Assembly (NCBI RefSeq): GCF_014356525.2
Contig: NC_052511.1
Span: forward strand, 50,917,607-50,981,606
Reading direction: 5' to 3'
DNA from: Nilaparvata lugens
Lineage: Eukaryota; Arthropoda; Insecta; Hemiptera; Delphacidae
Length of the DNA: 64,000 nucleotides
Position numbers and translations under genes: made by a program. The notes below the pieces were generated by a model. The model worked only from the letters and a program-made list of their open reading frames with translations. It was not told where the DNA came from and searched no databases. Of this stretch, positions 21,565 to 32,012 are shown in pieces (the first letter of the stretch is position 1; every line of letters starts with the position of its first letter).

Positions 21565-21852
21565 ATAATTATTATTTAACGAAAATCCCAAATAAATGCT
21601 GTAAATCACCCCAAAGACTTCTACTACTGCAGACATTGACAACAGGGTTAACAGCTAGATGGAAATTCGATGAGAACTACTATCCAAAAATTTTTCATCG
21701 AATTTCCATCTAGCTGTTAGCCCTGTTGTCAATGTCTGCACATGCAGAAGTCTTTGGGGGGATTTACAGCATTTATTTGGGATTTTCGTTAAATAATAAT
21801 TATATATTAATTAGCATTTGAATAAATGCATTCTCTATTTATTCCATCTGTA
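21565..21852 (-). mobile_element. Palindromic element P, copy 2
   Basis: Flanked by the 12-bp direct repeat TACCAGTTATTT (21553-21564 and 21853-21864). On the minus strand its ends match those of copy 1 (TACAGATGGAATAAATAGAG ... TTAAATAATAATTAT). Its inverted arms are longer than in copy 1: the AACAGCTAGATGGAAATTCG block is present on both sides, so the spacer is almost gone. Confidence 0.75.
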
Positions 21853-22084
21853 TACCAGTTATTTCTTTCCTCAACTATTTCATAGTTTCCATAGTCACCA
21901 TTCAACAGAGCTTGTATCAAATGAAATATCAGATATTCCCCCACCACAATATCAAATTTGTTGTTCCTATTTTCTTCCTCTACCTCTATTGTTTAGATCA
22001 TCATCATTTCTTTTAGGATTTATCAAGTGAAATATTGTATTAAAATATTGTTTCCCAATAATTGTATTAATAAATTAAGTTTTA

Positions 22085-22244
22085 AGGTGCGTACAGATTT
22101 ACGCGAACATGAGCAATTCACTTTTAATCAGCTGATGCCAAGCTTTTTATATATGTATCTTAACGTTTCTGTAAAAATACAGATATAGTCAGCTGATTAA
22201 AAGTGAGTTGCTCATGTTCGCGGCGCGTATATCTGTAAGCACCT
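22085..22244. mobile_element. MITE M, copy 1 (Tc1/mariner-type)
   Basis: The termini AGGTGCGTACAGAT and the complement of its right end ATCTGTAAGCACCT lie between TA dinucleotides (22083-22084, 22245-22246). Long inverted arms (CATGAGCAATTCACTTTTAA and CAGCTGATT) pair across a short centre. Non-autonomous. Confidence 0.75.
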
Positions 22245-22295
22245 TATTACATATCTGTCATCTATTATTTTTGTAATCTTATGTAATTCTTTTCT

Positions 22296-22385
22296 TATTT
22301 TGTGAAGGGTTGTGCAGCAGAGAGGACCACGAGTCCTAACTCCGCCCTAATAAAGGCAATCAACCAATCAATCAATCAATCAATC
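22296..22385 (+). mobile_element. Retroelement 3' end with AATC tail
   Basis: CCTAACTCCGCCCTAATAAA and GGCAATCAACC, then AATCAATCAATC. The complement of the same end type is at 33925-34010 and, diverged, at 8156-8235 and 40550-40640. Confidence 0.6.
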
Positions 22386-22594
22386 TATTTCTTCAACACA
22401 ACCTACAAAATTATGCTTCTTCTCTTATTTCCTTCGTCATCACAGTTGCGCAATCTTGTTTCCTCTTACCCTCTTCCTACATTACTATTGGTTCCATCTT
22501 TTTTCTCCATCTCTTTATTTATTCTTCCTCCACATATCATTATTTCTCCTGTATTTCCTTTTCCATTTATCACTCCTCCATTGTTTACCCATTG

Positions 22595-23449
22595 GCCCAT
22601 ATTAATAAAACCAGAGCAAATGCTTATGAGCAAGAACATAGAGCATAAGGTTTTGCTCATGAGCAAAAGGTAGAAGCAAAAGCATTTGCTCATTTTTATA
22701 TGAATAAGCTTTACCTTATACTCTTACCTCATTCTCCTGAACTTTGGAACAAATGCTCACGTATTTTAGAGATTTTACATCAGCTGATTCGCTTTTGTAG
22801 CCTTAGTTTGTTTTTATAGCTCACGGAAGCGCTAAATATGCAATTAGGGTGCACCGCTTGTGTTTGCGTCGTCTGCTCTGTTTTCTATTTATGAATAGAG
22901 TTTTAGGTTAGTTGAGTTTAGAATTTTGAAATAATAGCGTGAAAAAATGTAATCTCTATAATAATATTCAGCATATTCTTATAATATCAATAGCCTTCTT
23001 ATAATCGTCCACACTCTCATCTTCTTAAATGCCTATCTCCTATTTTGTGATGACTATCTTTTGTATTTATCCTTTTGTAGGGATAATGGTGATATATATC
23101 ATGGTTGAATCTAATAATAGTTTTATAGTTCTCAACTATTGGTTGTGATCGTATCTGGTATAGTTTCCTCTTCCTCATACGGATTAGTTGAGCCATTTTA
23201 CTATGAGCAAAAGGTGATAAGCTGCTCTAGACTAGACTCACCTTTTTTGAAGTATTTGCTTCAAAAGTTGAGCAAATGCTCTAGTTTATTCATACAATTT
23301 TGAGCAAAAGCTTTCACTTTTGAGCAAATGCTCGAACTATTTTTTTATGAGCATGAGCAAAAGGTTTTGCTCACGTTTATTCATAGAAAATGAAGCAAAT
23401 GCTCCATATCTTAGAAGTATAAGCAAATGCTCAACTTTATTCATATGGC
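22595..23449. mobile_element. Element S: 855-bp transposon with subterminal GAGCAAATGCT arrays
   Basis: The direct repeat CCATTG at 22589-22594 and 23450-23455 brackets imperfect inverted ends (GCCCATATTAATAAAACC versus the complement of the right end, GCCATATGAATAAAGTTG). Both subterminal regions (22610-22690 and 23200-23440) are full of GAGCAAATGCT / GAGCAAAAGGTTTTGCTC words in both orientations. The centre is unique and AT-rich with no ORF. The TSD could be 5 bp (CATTG) if the first base of the terminus is counted differently. The superfamily is unassigned. Confidence 0.75.
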
Positions 23450-23526
23450 CCATTGTCTGTTACCTTATTTTTTATCCTTCTACTGTTGTTATTTTTCTCT
23501 CGGTCTGATCTCCCAATCCAAATGTT

Positions 23527-23607
23527 TCTTCTTCCTCTTCTTCTTGTTCTTGTTCTTGTTCTTCTTCTTCTTCTTCTTTTTCTTGTTCTTCTTCTTCGTC
23601 TATTTTC
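23527..23607. repeat. TTC/TTG microsatellite
   Basis: CTTCTTCCTCTTCTTCTTG-type sequence. The Leu/Phe-rich frames at 23427-23771 are artefacts. Confidence 0.85.
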
Positions 23608-24016
23608 TTTCTTCCATTCTTTCTACTTATCTCTTACTCCGAATCATCGCATTCCTTCTCCATCTTGCTTTCTCACACTTCTTCTTATTCTTCTTCATCC
23701 AATTCTTCACGATCTATCTCAAAACTGAAACTTCCGCTTTTGTCTTTTTGGCGAGCGCAATGAAATTGTAATCATGTTGAAAATATACAAGTTAGCAAAG
23801 CCGTCGCTGTATTTCTTTCGTCTCGCTTTTGACGTTATTAATCAAACTTTTTCTCGAGTTTTCAACTTTCCCGGCAAGCGTGGGAGATCCAAGATATACA
23901 CCCACAAATTGTATTCAGTAATTTAGTACTTGAATCTTAGTTCTCACCATGGGTTTTCTACAGAAAATCTCAAATTATATACAACGTGAATTACAGTCTA
24001 GATTGGAAAAAAATTA
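23608..24016. other. No gene recognised
   Basis: 23725-23770 has a GC-richer CCGCTTTTGTC...GCGAGCGCAATG stretch similar to 42717-42770 on the other strand, both beside purine/pyrimidine tracts. Confidence 0.45.
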
Positions 24017-24190
24017 TAGTACCTTTTTTGAAACCAAAAGAATAATACATTAAGAAAACAAATATTATAACAACTAGTTTCAGTGTTCACACAATCTTCT
24101 TCATCTTCAGAAAAACTGAAACTAGTTATATAATATTTGTTTTCTTAATGTATTATTCTTTTGGTTTCAAAAAAAATACTATAATTGTAT
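24017..24190. mobile_element. Penelope-like inverted terminal repeat pair
   Basis: A near-perfect palindrome: ACCAAAAGAATAATACATTA and ACTAGTTTCAGT on the left are complemented on the right (ACTGAAACTAGTT ... TAATGTATTATTCTTTTGGT). The CTGAAACTAGT word also occurs as CGAAACTAGTTGTTGAAC at 43500-43530. I associate such head-to-head ends with Penelope terminal repeats. Confidence 0.55.
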
Positions 24191-24237
24191 TTTATAAAAA
24201 TAAAAATAAGTAGCCCATTGATCTCATTGACCGAGCG

Positions 24238-25033
24238 AAGTGAGGTCCAAGATTCAAGTCGACGGTTTGGAATTTCTCTGAATGTTTAAATGTTTGAATG
24301 TTTAAGGGCCGGGTTCCGAGCTCGGGATTTAACTAAGTCCTAGACTTTCAACAGCTGGAGTCAGAAAATTGGCTTTCCAAAACGGGGCGTAGTCGCAGCT
24401 TTTATAACAGTACTCGTAGTTTTTATTTTCTCATTTCTATAATTGGAAACGTTTTTTCTTGACGAGATTAGACATTTCTAAATACGTAATTCAAAATAGC
24501 TTAAACTTTACACTATTTTCACTTTATTTTATTTTGTGTTCAATTTTCCAGATTGTTTCGAAATTTAATTCAAACGTGACTATGACAATGACTGCAACTA
24601 CGCCCCGTTTTGGAAAGCCAATTTTCTGACTCCAGCTGTTTAAAGTCTAGGACTTGGCTAAATCCTGTTCTCAGAAACCGGCCCTAAATGTGTATATGTT
24701 TATATGTTGTGCATTTACGGCGAATCGCGGTAATAGATTTTCATGAAATTTGACAGGTATGTTCCTTTTTTAATTGCGCGTCGACGTATATACAAGGTTT
24801 TTGGAAATTTTGCATTTCAAGGATAATATAAAGGAAAAAGGAGCCTCCTTCATACGCCAATATTAGAGTAAAAATCAGACTATAGAATTATTCATCATAA
24901 ATCAGCTGACAAGTGATTACACAGATGTGTGGAGGAGCCAGTCATTTGTTGTATTTTCATAAGGTCTATAGTTTCAATCAGGTACTTGTGGATGAGAATA
25001 CTGCGTGAGGTCTACTGTTCACAGAACTACTAG
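24238..25033 (+). mobile_element. Element E, copy c, short form with nested MITE
   Basis: TGACCGAGCGAAGTGAGG to ACTACTAG with T on both outer sides. Interrupted at 24306-24684 by a Harbinger-like MITE. Without that insertion it is the about 410-bp short form. Confidence 0.8.
24306..24684. mobile_element. Harbinger-like MITE nested in E copy c
   Basis: The termini GGGCCGGGTTCCGAG and, on the complement, GGGCCGGTTTCTGAG are followed by about 90 bp inverted arms (TAGACTTTCAACAGCTGGAG, CCAAAACGGGGCGTAGT and complements). It is flanked by TAA (24303-24305, 24685-24687). The 3-bp TAA duplication and GGGCCGG start fit PIF/Harbinger. Confidence 0.75.
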
Positions 25034-25732
25034 TACAGAGAAGATACATTCTAAATAATCATAAATTATTATGGATTAATAGCACTCGTAGAATATATAT
25101 TGTATACGATATATTGTATACGATTTTCAATTATGGGAAAGCTCTACAATATTGTTTTATCAATATTAAATCAATTGATTTAATACATTGTATCAAAATT
25201 TAAAAAAATAATTATACTTTTACAACAGTGGGCTACTTACTACTTTTTCCAGTTCCGTACGTGGTCCTTAGCACCTCAAACAAAAAAATAATGCATAATA
25301 ATTTAAATTTCAATTATTCTTGAACATAAATGAATAACGCAGATTTTGAACATAGATGAATAACATAAATGAATAACCATCACAGTGGTGGCGGGGTGGT
25401 TTTGAACGTAACATGAAATTCTTGGGGGTGTGGTAGGCACGAAATCAAATCTCTTATCCAAAGAGGGTCCCAAAAAAGGGTTAGCAGCATTGAATGACTA
25501 CTGACGACATTTTTTGAAATTGATGTTTCTTTCTGATTCTGGGAAGGGGGAGTGAGTTAAATTTTTTCTCAATTCCAGGGGACTGCGTTCATGAGCTTGA
25601 AGGGTCCATGAATTCCCCTGGATACCAGGATTACTTGGATCATTAATATAGTATTAAAGTCGGTGAAAACATGGAAATTGGCAACCCTGTAGTCCTATTA
25701 TTTTGACTGACTAACGTGGATCTCACCATATA
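25034..25732. other. No gene recognised
   Basis: 25085-25130 repeats TATATTGTATACGA twice. 25310-25370 repeats CATAAATGAATAAC. The remainder, GC-richer at about 25385-25440, is unique in the window and unassigned. Confidence 0.5.
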
Positions 25733-26145
25733 CTAGTAGCTCTGTGAATAGTAGACCTCACGCAGTATTCTCATCCACAAGTATCTGATTGAAACTATAG
25801 ACCTTATGGAAATTATATAGCAATAGACTGACTTCTCCACACATCTGTGTGATCACTTGGCAGTTGATTTATGATGAATAATTCTATAGTATAATTTTTA
25901 CTCCAATATTGGAGTATGAAGGAGGCTCCTTTTTCCTTTTATATTATCCTTGAAAATGCAAAATTTCCAAAAACCTTGTATATACGTCGACGCGCAATTA
26001 AAAAAGGAACATACCTGTCAAATTTCATGAAAATCTATTACCGCGTTTCGCCGTAAATGCGCAACATAAAAACATATAAACATTTAAACATTAAGAGAAA
26101 TGCCAAACCGTCGACTTGAATCTTAGACCTCACTTCGCTCGGTCA
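25733..26145 (-). mobile_element. Element E, copy d, short form
   Basis: CTAGTAGCTCTGTGAATAG to CGCTCGGTCA, with A before and A after on the plus strand (T and T on the element strand). Intact short form, 413 bp. Confidence 0.8.
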
Positions 26146-26425
26146 ACTATACTGATATCTACTCACTTGATTCACCTCCATTCCATTTAATTAAAAAAAT
26201 AAATCGATTCAATCAAATCAAATTTATTCACCAATTAACAACAGTGTTACAAGAAAATGAATAAATAATTTCCGTCTCTTTTCCGTATATGGCTACTTGT
26301 AATATATAAATAGTAATAAAAATAAAAATCTCAGTAAAAAAAAATAAAATAATGGTTTTGATAAGATAATTTAAAAAGAGGGTACCGAGATTTTTACTTT
26401 TATTACTATTTGAATAATCTCTTGT

Positions 26426-26858
26426 TGACCGAGCGAAGTGAGTTCTAAGATTCAAGTCGACGGTTTGGCATTTCTCTTAATGGTTGAATGTTTGAATGTT
26501 TATATTTTCGCACTTTGTTATATGTTTGAACGTTGCGCATTCACGACGAAACGCGGAAATATATTTTAATGAAATTTGACAGGTATGTTCCTTTTTAATT
26601 GCGCGTCGAAGTATATACAAGGTTTTTGGGAATTTTGCATTTGAAGGATAATATAGAAGGAAAAAGGAGCCTCCTTCATACGCCAATATTGGAGTAAAAA
26701 TCAGACTTTAGAATAATCCATCATAAATCAGCTAACAAGTGATTACACAGATGTGTGGAGACGCCAGTCTATTGCTGTATTTCCATAACGTCTATAGTTT
26801 CAATCAGGTACTTGTGGATGAGAATACTGCGTGAGGTCTACTGTTCACTGAACTACTG
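26426..26858 (+). mobile_element. Element E, array copy 1
   Basis: Short form, starting TGACCGAGCGAAGTGAG. Its 3' end reads GAACTACTGATA instead of GAACTACTAGT, so the CTAG terminus is lost. Confidence 0.8.
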
Positions 26859-26958
26859 ATATAAATAGTAATAAAAATAAAATAATGGTTTTGATAAGAT
26901 AATTTAAAAAGAGGGTACCGAGATTTTTACTTTTATTACTATTTGAATAATCTCTTGT

Positions 26959-27390
26959 TGACCGAGCGAAGTGAGTTCTAAGATTCAAGTCGACGGTTTG
27001 GCATTTCTCTTAATGGTTGAATGTTTGAATGTTTAAATGTCGCACGTTGTTATATGTTTGAACGTTGCGCATTCACGACGAAACGCGGAAATATATTTTA
27101 ATGAAATTTGACAGGTATGTTCCTTTTTTAATTGCGCGTCGAAGTATATACAAGGTTTTTGGGAATTTTGCATTTGAAGGATAATATAGAAGGAAAAAGG
27201 AGCCTCCTTCATACGCCAATATTGGAGTAAAAATCAGACTTTAGAATAATCCATCATAAATCAGCTAACAAGTGATTACACAGATGTGTGGAGACGCCAG
27301 TCTATTGCTGTATTTCCATAACGTCTATAGTTTCAATCAGGTACTTGTGGATAGAATACTGCGTGAGGTCTACTGTTCACTGAACTACTG
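26959..27390 (+). mobile_element. Element E, array copy 2
   Basis: Differs from array copy 1 by a few bases and small indels (for example GTTTAAATGTCGCACG in place of GTTTATATTTTCGCAC). It has the same altered 3' end, ACTACTGATA. Confidence 0.8.
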
Positions 27391-27510
27391 ATATAAATAG
27401 TAATAAAAATAAAAATCTTAGTAAAAAAAATAAAATAATGGTTGTGATAAAATGATTCAAAAAGAGGGTACTGAGATTTTTACTTTTATTACTATTTAAA
27501 TAATTTCTTG

Positions 27511-28063
27511 TTTGATAATTGGCGAGCCTGAAAAAATAAATCTTGTGCTCTAGCCACGAGTTCAAAAATTCCTAACTATAAAAAAATAATTAACTATTTT
27601 TTATAATCACATGATATTGAAATCATGAATTATTTTTTATTCTGTCAAAAAATGGCTTTTATCAATAAGATTTCTGCCAACTGATTGAAAGCCTTTGAGA
27701 GTGACTAGCAAAAGGAAAGGGTGATGAGGCCATAGTGGTAGGGTTGCGGTCTTTTTACAGAGTTGGTGGGTGGTGGTAGAGGGGGTTGGTTAGCAGTAGA
27801 TAGGGGGGTTTGGTTAGAGGTAGTGAGGAGGTGAGGTTGGTTTTGCTTGGAGGCTTTTTGATGGGAGGCTGCTTGATACGGTGGCTGGATTGCTTGTTAG
27901 CTGTAAAGTGGATAAGGGCTATGCTGAAAATAATGGAACGGAAGAGGAGGTTGGCAAGAGGAGGGGGTGGTGAAGAATGATGAGGAGGAGAAGAAAGAGA
28001 GGAAGACATGAGAATGAAGGAAAAAGTAACGGAGAGAAGAAAGGAAGTGGGAGAAAATTAAAA
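27511..28063. other. No gene; G/A-rich tract at about 27700-28050
   Basis: The tract has irregular GGTGGTGG, GGAGGTG and GAGGAGG words. Pro/Ser-rich minus-strand frames over it are artefacts. Confidence 0.6.
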
Positions 28064-28826
28064 AAATCTGGTGGGGCGCACTCACACAACTTTCCTTGCC
28101 ATTATGAAATTGTTTATTTAAATTTAATATCAATCAGCTGACGTAATCAATTCTACTATCTCTTCCAGTGAATGATCTAGAATAAGTTCTAGGTACATCG
28201 GATTCAACAGTTACCTCTCTCATTAAGTTTGCATTTGAATAATCATATTTTCTCGAACTTCGAGCTTACTTAGGTGGACATGTTACTGAACATCATTGTA
28301 GAGACTTCCTTGCTCAATACTATTATCGTTTAAATTGTATCTAAAGCCTGATAATTGGAAATCTAAAATAAAACTTTCATAGATGGGGCGGAGCTCCTGG
28401 AATTTTTACAGATATGGGACTTGTGGCAGTTGATAGAACTTATAAATGACTGTTCAAGGTATAAATTTGATTAAAATCATTGAAGTCGTTTTCCAGAAAA
28501 TCGCGCAGGCCTCTGTTTTTGAAACCATTTTCGTCATTTTAGTCGCCACCTTGTATTGCATTTGATCGTAATTGTTCGTGTCGGATCCTCATAGTGTAAG
28601 TACCTCAAGTTCCAAATTTCATGTCATTCCGTTAATTGGTGGATGAGATATCGTGTACACAGACACACATACACTCACACACACACATATACAGACCAAT
28701 ACCCAAAAACCACTTTTTTGGAGTCAGGGGACCTTGAAACGTATAGAGATTTACAAATTGTGGTACCTTAATTTTTCTCGGATAGCAATATTTTCCTTAC
28801 CTATGGTAATAGAGCAAGGTAAGTGG
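28064..28826 (-). mobile_element. Dispersed repeat D, copy 2
   Basis: Reverse orientation of 9311-10212. The plus strand starts AAATCTGGTGGGGCGCACTC and ends near ATTACC-complement GGTAATAGAGC. It lacks the middle (about 9920-10010 equivalents are diverged) and has only a short CA tract at 28670-28690. Confidence 0.75.
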
Positions 28827-28869
28827 GAATAGAGGAGAATTCAACACTTACAACAAGAACTCTATTGAA

Positions 28870-29070
28870 GAAAACTGTAGAAGAATAATGAGAGGAGAAA
28901 AGAAAGTGGTTTAGGAATGGGATGAACAGAGAAAGCAGAAGGATTAGGTTGAGGAGGAGTTGGAGGAGGAAGAGAAGGAGTATGATGATGAGGCCTTGGA
29001 GGTTGTGAAGGAGGAGTTGAAGCAGAAGAAGGGAGACTAGAAGAGGGTAAGAAAGAAGGAGAAGGCGAAG
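28870..29070. repeat. Polypurine tract
   Basis: GGAGGAGTTGGAGGAGGAAG-type sequence. It faces the pyrimidine tract at 29440 in opposite base composition. Confidence 0.75.
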
Positions 29071-29439
29071 AACAAGAAGAAACTAAGATATAGCAGGTGA
29101 AGCAAGAATGAAAATATTTGATAAGAAAGTAAGTCGAATTAAATGATGATAGCAAGAAGTAGGCTTACTAATATTTTACAAGGAAAGCAAGCAAAACTAG
29201 AAGAATCAGGATAACAAGAGCAAAATGCAATCAACAACTTGAGCGAACACAAGAAGGAGGGAAGGAGAAGAACTGAAACGAAAACAAGAAGAAAATACTT
29301 GATCATAATTTGGTCCAGCGGGCTGGAAAACACAACTCAGATCCTTGTGCTACAAACAAAATTTCACTTTCAAAAAGGCTTGGCCCTCCACCACAGTTTT
29401 CCTCCGTCACACCACGTCAACCAATCACAAATCGTTTGT
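29071..29439. other. Spacer between opposed tracts
   Basis: Contains GATCATAATTTGGTCCAGCG and GGCTGGAAAAC (29301-29332), repeated from 21186-21217. Confidence 0.5.
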
Positions 29440-29750
29440 CATTTACTTCTCTCCTTCACAACCTCCAAGACCTCATCATCATACTCCTCTCTCTCCTCCT
29501 CAACGTCCTGACCCTACTGCTTTCTCTGTTCCCCCAATTCCTGAAACAACTTTCTATTCTTCCTCCTCTTCCTCATCATCTTCATACACCTCTCCTTCAT
29601 ACCAATACTCCTCCACCTCTTCCTCCTTCTTTTTCTCATCCTCATCCTCCTCATCTTTATTCCCCTCTACCTCCTTCCCCGTAAACACTTTCTCCAAATT
29701 CTCATCCACTCCTCCTTCTCCTTCTGCTTCTCCTTCCCCTCCAGCTTCCC

Positions 29751-29781
<31 letters not shown>

Positions 29782-30490
29782 TTCTTCTCCTTCCCCTTCT
29801 CCTTCTTCCTCTTCTTCTCCCTTTTCCTCTTCCTCATCCTTTTCCTCCTCTTCCTCTTCCTCTCCTTCCCCTTCTCCTTCTTCTTCCTTCTTCTCTTCAC
29901 CTTCTCCTTGCCCTTCTTCTTCCTTCTTCTCTTCTCCTCCTCCTTGCCCTTCTCCTTCTCCTACTCCTTCCCCTTCTCCTCCTCCTTCTCCTTCTCCTTC
30001 TCCTTCTCCTTCTCTATCTCCATCTCCTTCTCCTTCTCCTTCTCCTTCTCCTTCACCCTCTCCTTGTCCTTTTTCTTCCCCTTCTCCTTCTCCTTCTCCT
30101 TCTCCTCCTCCTTCTCCTTCTCTTTCTCCTTCTCTTTCTCCTTCTCCCTCTACTCTCCTCCTCCTTCTCCTTCTTCTTCTCCTTCTCCTTCTCCTTCCCC
30201 TTCTCCTTCTCCTTCTCCTTCTCCTTCTCCTTCTCCATCTCCATCTCCATCTCCTTTTCCTTCTCCTTCTCCTTCTCCTTCTCCTTCTGCTCCTCCTTCT
30301 CCTTCTTCTTCCTTCTTCTCTTCTCCTTCTCCTTCTCCTTCACCCTCTCCTTGTCCTTTTTCTTCCCCTTCTCCTTCTCCTTCTGCTCCTCCTCCTTCTT
30401 CTTCTTCTCCTTCTCCTTCTCCTTCTCCTTCACCTTCTTCTTCTTCTTCTCCTTCTTCTTCTCTTCTCCACTTCTTTCTTATCCTCCTCT
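29440..30490. repeat. 1 kb polypyrimidine tract, CTTCTC/CTCCTT-rich
   Basis: Mostly TCTCCTTCTCCTTC hexamer-like arrays from 29750 on, less regular before that. All six-frame ORFs here (up to 395 residues, Ser/Pro, Leu or Lys/Glu homopolymers) follow from composition. Confidence 0.9.
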
Positions 30491-30664
30491 CCCTCCTCTT
30501 TCTCCTCCTTCACCACCTCTTTCTCCCACTAATCATTCCTCTCCACCTTCTTTATACACCAACAAATCTCTTTCCCTCAAAATTTCAGCCTGTTACCCTT
30601 TTCCTATCAACAGAGATTCCCTCCAAACAACCATCATTGGTTGAATGGTAAGCACTGGACTTAT

Positions 30665-30705
30665 CCACAAGGAATGCTGTCAGTTTCAAGTGAATCTCAC
30701 CATAA
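30665..30705. repeat. AGTGARATTCAC / CTGTCAG motif
   Basis: GCTGTCAGTTTCAAGTGAAT and CTCAC at 30676-30700. It follows the pyrimidine tract by about 180 bp. Confidence 0.6.
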
Positions 30706-31154
30706 AATCTTCAATCACCATTTTCCGCTTGGTTCCACATGATTCCGTCATTATCGTCTTATTTTCCACAGCCATTAGAAAGCCTTTAACAACTGTATTA
30801 AAGAAAGTTCCCACTCAATCTTCTTATCAATTTTGTCGGTTAATGGGGGTTTTTGGAGGAAGCTGTAAGATGCTGAAAATTGAAATTATTGAGTTGAATA
30901 GGTTATTGGTTCTCCAATGACATTATTGCCAAAGAAGCCTGTGAACATTGCAATCTATTTTTTTCAATTCATTTCATTCATTGCCAATTTAGAATATTAC
31001 AAACTCTTTATAATATGACATACGGTATCATTGAAAGTATAAATTGATAAACATAATTATCCATACATATACCTAAATAAGATAAAATAGAAAATCTGGC
31101 AATCACCAGCAAAAAGTAACTCTTTGCCCGCTGGTGAGAGTTGCAAAATAGTAA
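30706..31154. other. No gene recognised
   Basis: AT-rich. The 91-residue frame 30645-30920 has no recognisable domain. Confidence 0.5.
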
Positions 31155-31388
31155 AAGAAAAACATAATATTTCGAAATTTTAATTTGAGAAATAAATACG
31201 AAGCGTGTATACCTAAGCCAAATAAAAGTCACTTCATGAAATTTTCTTCTTATTTGGCTCCAAAGTTCTATAACCTGCTGCCCTTGGAGATAAGGCAGTG
31301 CAAGATACGATCAAGGTTTTTGAGAGATGTCAAGAGATTTGTAATGGAATGTGAGAATATAGATACTTTTTTTAGAATTCTCATGTAG
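31155..31388 (+). pseudogene. C-terminal relic of a LINE reverse transcriptase
   Basis: The frame is open from a TAA at 31152-31154 to the TAG at 31386-31388, about 77 residues. NFNLRNKYEACIPKPNKSHF, then SSYLAPKFYNLLPLEIRQC and RFLRDVKRFVM, follow the pattern R.......P..NK......Y..PK.YN.LP..I......F...VK that ends many Jockey/CR1-type ORF2 proteins after the thumb. No catalytic motif remains, so it is a 5'-truncated copy. Its 3' UTR runs to about 31705 and ends AATAAACATTTTCAATTCAA, a pentanucleotide-type tail. It is a different family from the LINE at 15412-18632, whose tail is TTGAAC. Confidence 0.7.
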
Positions 31389-31705
31389 AGTTGTATATAA
31401 TAATATCGTACAATATACTTCGAAGCTAAAATTGATAGATCATCGATACTGTTATGTAATATGTGTCACTTCATATGCGACTGTCTGCCTCAGTAACTAC
31501 ATTTTAGCGCTATAGTTTTGTAATCAATTTTATATCACCATCTCAAACAGGTTTAGTACCTTGAGATGCAAATACTCAATTGGCATTGCATTTTATTTTG
31601 TAATGGTATTTACTCATGTTGTAAAGTTTGTATTGCTTTTATTATGTATTTTTTAAGATGTTGTAATTTTATATTTCTGCCAATAAACATTTTCAATTCA
31701 ATTTT
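31389..31705 (+). mobile_element. 3' UTR and tail of the LINE relic
   Basis: AT-rich. Ends CAATAAACATTTTCAATTC then AATTTTCAA. Confidence 0.6.
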
Positions 31706-32012
31706 CAAATATATTTGAACGTATTGTTTTCAGAAGGCTTGTCATACAACTGATTATTTTCAAGGAAGACTACAAGATTGATTTCAAGAACTAAATTGTC
31801 TGTCTATGATTATAGTGAGATACACTTTAAACTGTCGGCATTAAGTTCAATTAGAAAAAAATGATGAGAACTCCAGTTTCTACACAATATCATTCAACAA
31901 GATGACAAAACGTTTGATTGAGTTTTTTCAAGTCATTCAATCAAAATTCTTCCCACAAACCTTTTCTTGATAAAAAAGTTTTGTTGATTATTATTTTGAC
32001 ATTGAAGGCTGT
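31706..32012. other. No gene; one CACTTTAAACTGTC motif
   Basis: TATAGTGAGATACACTTTAA and ACTGTCGGCATT at 31811-31842 is another copy of the recurring motif, here without a neighbouring tract. Confidence 0.5.

Larger units (their letters stand above)
26303..27510 (+). repeat. A-E-A-E-A tandem array
   Basis: A is an about 95-120 bp segment (GTAATAAAAATAAAA ... GAGGGTACCGAGATTTTTAC, itself palindromic). It occurs at about 26303-26425, 26859-26958 and 27391-27510. Between them lie two nearly identical E copies 533 bp apart. The third A is uninterrupted at the point where E joins the other two (CTTGTTTGATAATTGG). A2 has lost about 20 bp relative to A1. The third A is the most diverged. Confidence 0.8.

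Noticed and set aside
22595..23449. Reading the repeated GAGCAAAAGCT words as a CRISPR-like array
   Set aside because: Words are short, in both orientations, irregularly spaced, and the genome is plainly eukaryotic.
29345..30651. Frames of 395 and 247 residues with Ser-Pro repeats
   Set aside because: CTTCTC-type simple repeat open in several frames on both strands. No start context, no non-repetitive domain.
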